This document shows, piece after piece, positions 22,894 through 33,124 of a DNA stretch of 64,000 bases. The number at the start of each line of letters is the position of its first letter. Position 1 is the stretch's first letter. The translations under genes and the position numbers were made by a program. Below the pieces are notes generated by a model. The model searched no databases. It was not told where the DNA came from and saw nothing but the letters and a program-made list of their open reading frames with translations. Source of the stretch: Caenorhabditis remanei. Its lineage: Eukaryota > Nematoda > Chromadorea > Rhabditida > Rhabditidae. The stretch covers positions 2,604,001 to 2,668,000 of the forward strand of contig NC_071332.1 in the NCBI RefSeq assembly GCF_010183535.1. The letters are read 5' to 3'.

Positions 22894-24079
22894 GTAAGAA
22901 GGAGAAATTCTTGGTATTGGGCTTGGAAAATGATGTGAGATATGTAATTATAGGTTTTGGTTTCTAAAATTTTTTGAAAATGGAAATTTGTTGGTTTTTG
23001 AGACTTGAGAGTTGAAATCACATCATTAAAGCTTCGGATTTTGAGTAATTGTTTAACTTTTTATTTCCAACAATTATCCGATTTTAAGAAAAGATTTCAA
23101 AATTATTAGCTCGGCGCAGTCCTTGCAACAGCACTGCACCGAAATGTCCTTGAGAAATGCCTCTTTTTCTCAGAGTCTCTCAATTTCCCACACAATTTTC
23201 TTCGGTTTCGGTAGAGCTCGGTTGTAAGAAGCTTGTCGGGCTAATAGGTTCCTCTCCATGCCAACAATCTTAAGATGATGCAAACGCGCTCCATCGAAAC
23301 CCTGAAAAATGGTGGGTGTGAAATTGAGAGACGCAGACCACGAAACAAGTTAATTCTTTTTCATTGTCAATAGAGTGCGTTTGCTGCTCGTCAGGGTAGC
23401 TTATACGCTTTACTGCTAAACTTGGTAAATAAGTCCTGTCGACTTTCAAATATCAAAAATTGCCAATTTTTCGGCTTCAACTACTCGAATCACCGAAAAA
23501 AAAATCGGGTTTTCTCAATAGAGCGCGTGTGCATTTTCACAAGTTTTGAAATAAAAACAGCTCCAAAAACTTCAACTTTTTTTTAAATCACGAAAAATGC
23601 TGAAAATCCACATAAATTTCAAAAAATATGAGTTTTATCACTAGAGCGCACATGCTATGCAATATTCAAATTTCTGAAAACCTGAATTTTGAATTCCGCC
23701 TTCAAACCCCTCGACTTTTCAATCCCAGCATCCAAAATCTTGTTTTCCAAGTCTCAATAACAATTTCTACCGTACTCCCTCTACCGTACTCCTCTACCGC
23801 CACACCAAAACAACCCTAACCCTTCTCCATCCTAATTGAATAAAAGCATTTTTACATTTTTACAGTCCCCCCTCCCCCTCAGCACCAAAAACATATGCTC
23901 CATCTTTTTTTCATTTTTCAATCTTCCCCGTCCCCACCACCCTCCCCGTCTCCCCTTCTTCGTCTTCTTCATCCCCTTAATCTAACTAGCAGAGGTTGGA
24001 GAGAGACACATACATACACACTCAGCATGCCCTCCAATCAATGAGGCGCCGGGCGCCGTCTGGAAGGGCGAGAAGGCAG
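22894..24079. other. non-coding, short palindromes only
   Basis: Contains a short inverted-repeat element at 23128-23228 and several GCAAACGCGCTC / GAGCGCGTTTGC palindromes (23283-23380, 23520-23650). Otherwise pyrimidine-rich with no exon chain. Confidence 0.4.
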
Positions 24080-26904
24080 AGAGGAGACGTGTCTTCTGTG
24101 CTTCTCTGTGTCTGTTCATATCTATTCGTGCATATGTTTCTTGTATCCTTCTCTAACTCTCTAAACTTTTCCAGTACCCCCAACTTGAGGTAGTGCTGGT
24201 TTGGAGAAGAGTTTCAGACGGTGAGACACATACGTTCATCGGGGGGAAAGCAAAAAAAAAAGCGAAGTGTTGTTCTGGTCAGAAGAGTTCTTGAACTCTT
24301 GTTTGTAAACAGCTGCAAAGAATAGTGGAACGCCTATTGGGCTTTTTTTTGAGGTAGGAATAAAAAGAGCAAGGATTTGTTCGTTTGGTTCAAATTGAGA
24401 TGGGTTCTTTAGGTTTTCAAGGATCCTAATTCCTAGAATTTTTGAACCTTTTTTAGGTTGCTTCCCTTAGAAAATCCAATCAAGACCTCTTCTTGTACGA
24501 ATTTGGACCTCCCCGTGTACCCAAAAAGTGGAATCCGTACCCAATATCTCAAGTTCTGAATCTTAGGACATAGGTTCTTTAAAACACACACTGATTCCAA
24601 ATATTCATCATTAAGGTTTTTGCAAATTTTATTTTTCAAGTCTAAAGTCCCAAACACCAAAAATTCCAAAAATTAATTTTTGCTGAAAATACCTATTTAG
24701 ACTAATTCGACCCTAATTATCCCATTTCTGAAATCAAAATCCTTATAACTTTCACACGGAACGAGTTATATCTCTTCCAAGTGCTGTGTTCCCCTTCAAA
24801 AAAAAGTGAGAGGAGGAAAGGGGGATGGGGGAATTTCGAAATGGCCTAAAATTTAAACTTCAGAGAGCTATATCTCCCTTCCTGTAAGCGCTATGCAAAT
24901 TCTGATTGCAGAAATGAAATCCTCATGCTTGAAATAGTATATGGTGAAATTTATAGCAAATTTAGATATCTCGATCAGAATGAGTTCTCTCGTTACAACT
25001 GAAATTTGTACCATAAAAACTAGGGGACGGATTTTTCTGAAAATCGGTGTGTAGGTACTTTAGAATGTGCTGATTTCAAAAATCAAAACGATTTTCAGCA
25101 AAAGTATCTGAAAATCTAGATATTTTAGGTCTAATCTTATCTGGGCTCGAAAATTTCTCATTTTTTCAAACTAATGAGCAATCATATTTCTACTTTCAAA
25201 AAGTATGGCTGACAATCTCTAAGATTTATGACTGAGATTTTCCAACTAATTAACACAATTAAAGGTACCCAGTCCCTATTTTTTTTTCGTGATAAGTAGT
25301 TTCCTTATCACTACTTCCCTTCACCCAACTCCAGCAGAGGTGTGATGCCCTTCTATTAGAGGTCATGTCCCACAATTCCAATTCTCAACCATAGTTCTTA
25401 ACCTACAACAAACCCCGTCCCCCTTTCTCTTCTTGTTGTCATCGCTTTCTATTCTCCCCCTCCCCCTTTCTCTTCTCTCGTCCGTTTTTTTTCTTCTCTC
25501 CGAATGCATGATAGATCTCTCGAGAAGTGCCAGAGAGAGACGGACGCCGAGTCGCCGTGTCTTCCCCACCCTCTGCCTCTCTGTGTCTGTTCATCTATTC
25601 GTGCATATGTTTCTTGTATCCTTCTCTAACTCTCTAAACTTTTCCAGTACCCCTAGCTTGAGGTAGTGCTGGTTTGGAGAAGAGTTTCAGACAATGAGAC
25701 ACACACGTTCATCGGGGGGAAAGCAAAAGAGAAGCGAGTGTTGTTTTGGTCAGAAGAGTTCTTGAACTCTTGTTTGTCAACAGCTGCAAAGAATATTGGA
25801 ACACATATTCGGTTTTTTTGAGGGCGGAGATTAGACGAGCCCGGATTTGTTCGGTTAGGTTTTTAAAACAGGGGGAATAGAACATTGAGATGGGTTCTTT
25901 AGGTGTTCAAGGATTCTAATTCCTAGAATTTTTGAACCTTTTGTAGGTTGCTTCCCCAAGAACATCAAATCAAAACCTCCCCGCGTACCTAAAAAGTGGG
26001 ATACGTACAGAATACCTTAGCCCCTGGAACTTTCTGAAACTTAGTGCATAAGTCCTTTAAGACAGATTGATTCCGATTATTACAAATTCTTTCCTATTTA
26101 TACCTCTGCACATATTCTCTAAAGTTCTGAACACCAGGAGGTCCAAAAACTAAATTTCGCTGAAAATGCCCGTTTAGACTAATTCAACCCTAAATATCCC
26201 ATTTCTGAAGTCAAAATCCTTATAACTTTCACACGGAACGAGTTATACCTCTACCAAGTGTGTGTTCCCCTTGCACAACAAGTGGGACAAGGGGGAGAGG
26301 GGAGAAGGAATTTCGAAATGGCCTAAAATCCAAACTTTGACTAGCTATATCTCCCTTCCTGTAAGCACTGTGCAAATTCTAATTGCAAAAATGAAATTCT
26401 CATGCTTGAAATAGTGTATGGTGTAATAAATTGCAAAATTGGGATTTTTGGCGAAAATGAGTTTTCTTTCTGTTAAAAGTGAAATCCGTACCATAAAAAC
26501 TAGGGCTAGGATTTTTTTGAAAATTGGAGTGTAGATACTTTATAATGTGCTGATTTCAAAAATCAAAACAATTTTCAGCGGAGATATCTGAAAATCCAGT
26601 TATTTTGGTATAATCTTATCTCGACTTTTCCTAATTTCCAAACTGATCACTTACCATATAAGACGCTTGATATTTCAAAAGTTTCGATTTTACTACTTGA
26701 AAGTGTGAAATTAAGAAATATCTGTTTTTTTAAGCAGTGATACTTTTAAATTTTCAAAATAGGTTTAAATTATGGTTCTGGAATTGAAAAATTCAGAAAA
26801 TCTACTTGATTCGTAAAAAATCATTAATTACTGCTGCAATTTCCAAATTAGAGCAGATTTATGCCAACCTTTTAAGAATCATGATAATAAATGTTGTCAG
26901 ACTT

Positions 26905-28525
26905 AAAAAAGATGGAGCAGATTTATTGAAATATAAAAAATGGACAGAAAAAATAAATATCGACTGGGCAGATTTTCCAAGTTACAAATTCTGGACCAAC
27001 ATTGAGGGGCAGATTTTCCAAGTTTAAAATTCTGGACCAATATTGAAAATCTGAAAAAAAGAAAAATTTTCACGTGAAGTTTATTTTGGAGCAGATTTTT
27101 CAATTTGAAAAATCTGGACAGAAAAAATAAATTTTGTTATTTTTGCCGTGAGTTCCAACTCATCCGTTGTTCGTGGTTTTAGGGCAGAAATTGAAAAGTG
27201 AAAATTCTGGATCGGGCGGTATATTAAGAAGGTGAAAAAAAATAAGAATTCTGAAATTTGAAATATCTCATTCAACACCGAGTTGCAAATATTACTAATT
27301 TTTTGATAAAGGAGGAAAAATAAAATTCTGAATACGCTGAAACCAACCTAAAAAATTGAAACCGAATAAATATAACAGAAATTTTCTACTTTTGTTACGT
27401 TTGAGTATTGTTCGGTTTCAAATCATCAACACAGCCGATGCGAAGTGAGCAAATTTGGAACCAAAAAGAAAAACTAACGAAATTTCGAAGTTCCACGTGT
27501 GCGAAAATGTTGTTTTTGACACGCGAACTTTTGATTGTCGACGTAGATTTTTTTAATTGAACATTAAAACAACCAGAATTTGCTCACTTTGCACCATACT
27601 TGTCACGGCCCGGCCCGGCCCGGCCCGGCCCGTGGCCCGGCCCGGCCCGCTCGGCCCGTTTTGAAACATTTTTTCAAAACATTTTGAGTTTTTGAATTTT
27701 TTTTGGAAATTTTTTGAAAAAAGTATAGTTTTCGAATAAACATTTAAAATTGAATCAAAATGTGAATATGTAATGATAATTTAAGCATTTTTACTGTTTT
27801 TTTTCGAAAAATTTCAAAAAAAAATTGGTAAAAATGGGTACCCATTTTTGAATCCGGGCCGACCGGGCCGGGCCGGGCCGAGAGAAATTTCGGCCCGGCC
27901 CGGCCCGGCCCGTGGCGGCCCGGGCCGGGCCGGGCCGGGCCGGGCCGGGCCGACGGGCCGAGCCGGGCCGGCCCGATTTTTGACAAGTATGCTTTGCACC
28001 GGCTATACAAGTTCGAAATTAGAAATTGAAGCGCTCTAATTGGTATTTTTCGGAAAATTTTGTTGGTAGTGTTTAGGTTGGTTTCAGCGTATTCAGAATT
28101 TTATTTTTCCTCCTTTATCGAAAAATAAATAATATTTGCAACTCGGTGTTGAATGAGATATTTCAAATTTCAGAATTCTTATTTTTTTTCACCTTCTTAA
28201 TATACCGCCCGATCCAGAATTTTCACTTTTCAATTTCTGCCCTAAAACCACGAACAACGGATGAGTTGGAACTCACGGCAAAAATAACAAAATTTATTTT
28301 TTCTGTCCAGATTTTTCAAATTGAAAAATCTGCTCCAAAATAAACTTCACGTGAAAATTTTTCTTTTTTTCAGATTTTCAATATTGGTCCAGAATTTTAA
28401 ACTTGGAAAATCTGCCCCTCAATGTTGGTCCAGAATTTGTAACTTGGAAAATCTGCCCAGTCGATATTTATTTTTTCTGTCCATTTTTTATATTTCAATA
28501 AATCTGCTCCATCTTTTTCACTTAA
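26905..28525. mobile_element. foldback element with 450-bp inverted arms
   Basis: The arms 26905-27352 and 28072-28525 are near-identical reverse complements; one predicted 65-codon frame even appears identically in both. The arms contain repeated GGGCAGATTTTCCAAGTT phrases. The roughly 720-bp centre carries a nested hAT-like element. No transposase is visible, so it is non-autonomous. Confidence 0.8.
27595..27991. mobile_element. hAT-like MITE rich in GGCCC repeats, 8-bp target duplication
   Basis: Begins CATACTTGTCACGGCCC and ends CGATTTTTGACAAGTATG, flanked by CTTTGCAC at 27587-27594 and 27992-27999. The termini match the 6035 copy; both ends are arrays of CGGCC/GGGCC. It is inserted in the centre of the foldback element. 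Open frames rich in Gly/Pro/Arg/Ala here are repeat artefacts. Confidence 0.8.
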
Positions 28526-29040
28526 ATATGTGGTTTGTTAGGATAAAAAGGAAGTTGTTGGATTTTGAATAAATCTGTTTTATATTCTGTTTTCTAGCGG
28601 CATAAACACGGGAAAGAAAAGAAAACAGTATTATTGGAGTGGTCCAAAAATGCTTGAATTTTTGAAATTTTTCTTCAATTATCTGAACTTTTGAAATTTC
28701 AACCGTCTTATATCTTTACTTTCAAAAACTTTTCCTGACAATTACTAAGATTATCTTACTAATTAGCACAATTAGGTACCTACTACCAATTTTTAAAGTA
28801 AATTCCAGAATCTCCTGATCAGTAGTTTACTTCCACTACTTCCCTTCACCCAACTCCAACAGAGGTGTGATGCCATTCTATTAGAGGTCATATCCCACAA
28901 TTCCAAATCCCCAAGCATAGTTCATAACTTGCAACAAACCCCGTCCCCCATTCCCCCTTTCTCTTCTTGTTGTCATCGCTTTCTATTCTCCCCCTCCTCT
29001 TTCAGTTCTCTCGTCCGTTTTTTTTGTTTCCGAATGCGTT

Positions 29041-29901
29041 GTGATAGATTCAAAAGTGTAAAGTAACTTATTCATTTTACTAAGTTGGTATGGGTACACT
29101 CGTCTATTGGATGGGAAGGGAGGGGTCACATGGTGTTGTTATGACAAAGTGTTGAGCTGTTTTGTGTTTTGCTCGGCTGAGGAGCACGATAAAAGTGCCC
29201 CGCATGAAATTGACATGACTGGAGAGCTGGAAATGTAGGGATTCTGAAACAGCTCGAAACTTTGGTCAGGTACCGAAATGAACTGAAATCCAAAGCTCTG
29301 AAACCAAGGAGCTGCCCATAATAAGCAGGTTAAGTTATTAAGCTGACGGTTATCTTTTTCTAGCCGGTTTTATCGTAAAGAATCCCTATCATCCCTGGGT
29401 GGTCAAAAAAGTCTATCTTCACTTTCATCCCTTCCTTTCTCCTGTTTCCACATGTCAGAGAAATTGTTGTGTTAAGAACGTTCTTCAATTCTTCTCCTTT
29501 ACCTTCCCAGCAACCTTATCTCTTCTATAAATCTCATTTCCTAACTCGGTTAACTTTTCCAAATTTCAAAACTAATTCGGCATCCTTAGAACTTTAGTCA
29601 ATGTCCCAAAACCGTTCTCTCGCGTCCAAATCGAAAGTCTTATCATATCATAACATCTCCCGGCGCTGACGCGCGGGCGCTAATTACCTTTTCTCTTTGG
29701 TCAGAGAAAGTGATTTGTTTTACGTCTCCGCTATCATTAAAAGATTTTCGAAAATCGCTGTTTATGTTAGCAGACTGCACCTGAGGGGACGGAATTGTTA
29801 TAAACACAAAATGTGTAAATGTATACATATTGTGATAGCTATAACTGATGTCATAAAGAACTCTCCGGTGCCTAGACGAGGCTTGGCGCACCTCTGTCAG
29901 A
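29041..29901. other. non-coding, nothing recognised
   Basis: Unique-looking sequence without a supportable exon chain between the duplicated block and the long inverted repeat. Confidence 0.35.
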
Positions 29902-31379
29902 TAGGGCCATAAAACATAAAAGAGTGGATCGTACTCTTTCGGGCTCTCTGAGTTCTCTCTCTCTGAGTTTATGACCCTGTCCTCCTATTAATATTCCGTT
30001 TTTATAGAGGGTAATCGTTTTGGTTCCGTGTTTTATGACGGTAGAGAGAGAGTTTGCAAGTTTCGGAGCCCGTCTTTAGAACTCCGTGTTAAGTATGAAC
30101 AATTTTTGGTGTTCCAGATTAGACTCTGAGCCACACTTAGTGTCCCTAATCCCTCCCTTCCAAAAAAACCGATCTAACACTTATGAAAGTTTATACACTT
30201 TCACCAGAAAGCCAATCTCTTTGCTCATCGTTCAAGGTTATACAATGTTGATTGAAATTTGTGTACTCCAAGTTCAACACATGTTTCATTTCGACGAGGG
30301 GAAGACGTATGCAGAGAGCGACATGAGTAGATAGGGGGCGGAGCCAAGAGTGGAGGCTAGGCGCATTGGTTATTTCGAAAGACGAGGCTGGTCGAGGTTA
30401 GGAGAGAGAGAGCAAAACAGAGAATAGATTCTAGACTGTGCTAGCGATGGGGATGGCTGTTATAGTAGCAGACAATGGAATAGTGGTAAGGGGCTACTAG
30501 AGTTGCGATTGAGCTAGTCAATAAAATAGCGAATCTGCTTGAGTCTGGTGCAACCATATACTATTTGGGGGCAGTAGGAGATTTGGGTTGATTTTTGTGA
30601 CTGTAATAACTCCCTTGGGCTAGTGGTTAAACTCAGTAGAGTAGAGGTTAAAATGCAGTTTGCAACGAACGAGATTTCCTACACTATCAACTTTTCCGAT
30701 TAGGAATTTTTTTCTATACTCACTAGTCTCCTCTCTATGTTCAACGATACGGGTGGTCCCAACCTGGGTGGTCTTATCCTCCTGTGTGGCCGAGATATGG
30801 GTGGTCCCAGGGATGAGAGATTTTGCGGTTTTAAGACTTTGTTCTATAACGGGAAGTCCAGACTCGCCTGGGAGGTCCTGAGGACTTAGTACCATGATTC
30901 AGTATAGCAGTCCCAAAATGGGTGATCCCAACGCGGACGGTACCATCACTGACGTGCTGAACCGGTCTCAACTCTGGTGGTCCCATCGAGGGAGGTCCTA
31001 AATTGGGAGCTCCGTAAACTGGGCGGTGCAAGACTGGGAAGTCCAGACAGAGTGGTCCCATTGCGGATAGGTTGTACCCCTCGACGTTTTCAATCTAAAC
31101 GATACGATTCTGAGCGGTTTTGGTTGTTTAGTTCCATCTTGGATGGTCCCATTCCGGTCATGGATGGTCTTGAATCGTCCCATCACGGTTTTGAACGTTG
31201 GTCTTGGATGGTTTTGTTGAACGGAGGTCTTGAACGATTTTCTTGGATGATCTGGGTCGGAAAGGTCGCTAGGACGGTCCGGACGGTCCCATCCAAACCA
31301 ACCACGAGTGGTCACAGGTTGATAACACGATTCTGGGAGGTCTCATCTCGGAAGATCCCATCACGGAAGTCTCATTTTT

Positions 31380-31879
31380 GCCCCCCTCCCCCCAACACTT
31401 TTACTCTCAATAATATCTGCCATCTAACCAACACCTTCTTCTCCCCCTTCTGTTTCCATCACCCCATTCTTCTTCTCTCTTTCCGCATACTCATCATCTC
31501 CCTTTCTCTCTGGCTCCCCACATTGACCTCTCTCTCTCTCAATCTCCTGCTCTCTCTCTCTCATTTGGTGTCAAGAAGCGAGTGTACTCCTCTACTCCTC
31601 TCTGCAATGCACCTTGGCCACGCCCTCCTAAATGCAACCAATTCTTCGGGGTGTTCTACTACACCCCGCCCCTCAAAAAATTTCGTCCCTCTCTCTTTCT
31701 CTTTTCCTTTTTTGTGTCGTCCTTGTGCTGTGCTTCGGCGAGGGGAGACTCGGCGACCCACTCTCCTATTAGACACCGCTCGCTTCCCCTTTTTCTCGTC
31801 TTCTCTTTTTCTTTTCTTTTTTGTTTTCTTTTTTTGTCGTTTAGAACACGTGTTCCTACATTTGCACTTGTTTTTGCAG
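31380..31879 (+). promoter_or_regulatory. candidate promoter, pyrimidine-rich
   Basis: Repeat-free, CT-rich sequence in the centre of the long inverted repeat, with a CCCCGCCCC motif near 31668 and CACGTG near 31849. It leads into a TTTTTGCAG acceptor. The composition resembles Caenorhabditis promoters; initiation sites cannot be seen. Confidence 0.3.
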
Positions 31880-32099
31880 GTTCTCGCAGCAAAGCAATCG
31901 GATTCAGAATCACCTACGCCAAGTTCCTAATCCACGTGTGCATCCCACCTTCGTTGCTCGGAGCTACCCTAGGCACCACACAAAGGTAACCCTACCTGTG
32001 CAACGGTGCTCCATCGCTAATATTTTTTTTTCAGATTTCTCAACAAGTGAAGATCTCGACAAGATGAGCAAGAAGAACAACAAACCGGAACCACCGAAG
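31880..32099 (+). CDS. candidate distal 5' exons of the large gene (12-codon coding start)
   Basis: Exon 31880-31985 (no ATG, so untranslated) is bounded by TTTTTGCAG and GTAACC. Exon 32035-32099 is bounded by TTTTTTTTCAG and GTTAGT. ATG at 32064 gives MSKKNNKPEPPK and ends in phase 0 at 32099. The first acceptor downstream that continues a basic open frame in phase 0 is 38751, giving PPK-MSARKTKA, so this may be an alternative N terminus of the large gene across a 6.65-kb intron. The linkage is inferred; transcript data would be decisive. Confidence 0.4.
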
Positions 32100-33124
32100 G
32101 TTAGTCCGCGCATCTATTGTTAAGCTCTAGATTTTGCTCTAACTTTTTGATCCTTATCCTTTGATTATGTTTATCTTCTGTCCTATGTTTCACATTCTTC
32201 ATTGCCTTCAATCCTCTTGAAAACCTCTTGCTCTTTCTTCCTGTCTTTCTTCCATTGGCTCAATTTTGTAGAGAACATATTGTTTGATACTTTGATCTTG
32301 TGTTTTGAACGTTCGCTTATCTCTTCATGGTCTAGACCTCCCAGGTTGGGACCACTCAGGTTAGGACCACCCAGGTTAAGACCACCCAGCTCACTCGACC
32401 ACTACACTATCTTAAAAACTAGCGTCATCCTAGATGTCTCACCACGATCCTTACTTTGCTTCGATCCTGGCGGTCTTGGCGATCCTCACGGTCGGAGGCA
32501 GTCGGGGTGGTCTTGCTGACAGCTCACGCGGTCTAAACGTTCTTGGTGGTCTTTGTGGTTTAAACGGGTCCAAACGGTCTTGCTGACGGTCTGAATGCTC
32601 TACACGACGTTTCTGACTCTGACCAACAGCCCGAAACTATTCTCTGTTTCTCCTTCCTAACCGCCTCGTCATTTCAAGAAATTCCGCCCAGCCAATGCAC
32701 GACTCTCTCATCTAGAATCTACTCTTAGCTCCGCCCCCTATCTTTTCTGACGTCTCTCTCTCTCTCTCTTTCTGCCCTCATCTTGTCGAAATGTGTTGAA
32801 CATAGACTATACACATTTCAATCAACTTTGTATAACCTTGAGCAAAAAGACGAAAAGGATGGATTGACGACCTGATAAAAGTGTATAAGCTTTTTTTGTA
32901 AGAGAGGGATCAGTAACACTAAATCTGGTTGAGTCTGATCCGGTACACCAAAGATTGCTCATACTTAGCAGGGAGTTCTATGGAAGGGCCCCGTAAAATC
33001 ATCATAAAACACCGAGCCAAAACGATTACCCTCTATAAAAATGGAATATTAATAGGATGACAGGGTCATAAACTCAGAGAGCCTAGAGGAGTACGATCCC
33101 CCTCTTCTATGTTTTATGACCCTA

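Larger units (their letters stand above)
24080..29040. repeat. tandem duplication of about 1.47 kb, second copy split by an insertion
   Basis: Sequence 24080-25510 is repeated from about 25550. For example, CTTTTCCAGTACCCC plus TGAGGTAGTGCTGG occurs at 24170-24200 and 25643-25673 (offset 1473). Likewise CAAAATCCTTATAACTTTC occurs in both. The second copy breaks off near 26650 and resumes near 28690 (ACTTTCAAAAACTTTTCCTGAC versus ACTTTCAAAAAGTATGGCTGAC at 25192), leaving about 2 kb of inserted foldback sequence. No protein is encoded. Confidence 0.75.
29902..33124. repeat. 3.2-kb long inverted repeat framing candidate first exons
   Basis: The left end TAGGGCCATAAAACATA (29902) matches the inverse of the right end TATGTTTTATGACCCTA (33108-33124). 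The arms continue with inverted similarity: GAGGGTAATCGTTTTGG at 30008 versus CCAAAACGATTACCCTC at 33016, and AGGGGGCGGAGC at 30333 versus GCTCCGCCCCCT at 32738. Further inward, degenerate GGTGGTCCCAAC units lie at 30740-31370 and inverse units at 32330-32600. The arms are diverged; the unique centre is about 31380-32320. No transposase is recognised. Confidence 0.7.

Noticed and set aside
27744..28039. Gly/Pro/Ala/Arg-rich frames, collagen-like at first sight
   Set aside because: Produced by GGCCC tandem units at the ends of the hAT-like MITE; no Gly-X-Y register or exon structure.
27081..28343. Two identical 65-residue frames (27081-27278 minus, 28146-28343 plus)
   Set aside because: They are mirror images in the two arms of the foldback element, not conserved genes.
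30977..31930. 317-codon open frame on the plus strand
   Set aside because: It runs through the degenerate GGTGGTCCCA repeats and the CT-rich promoter-like block, lacks domains, and overlaps better-supported splice signals.
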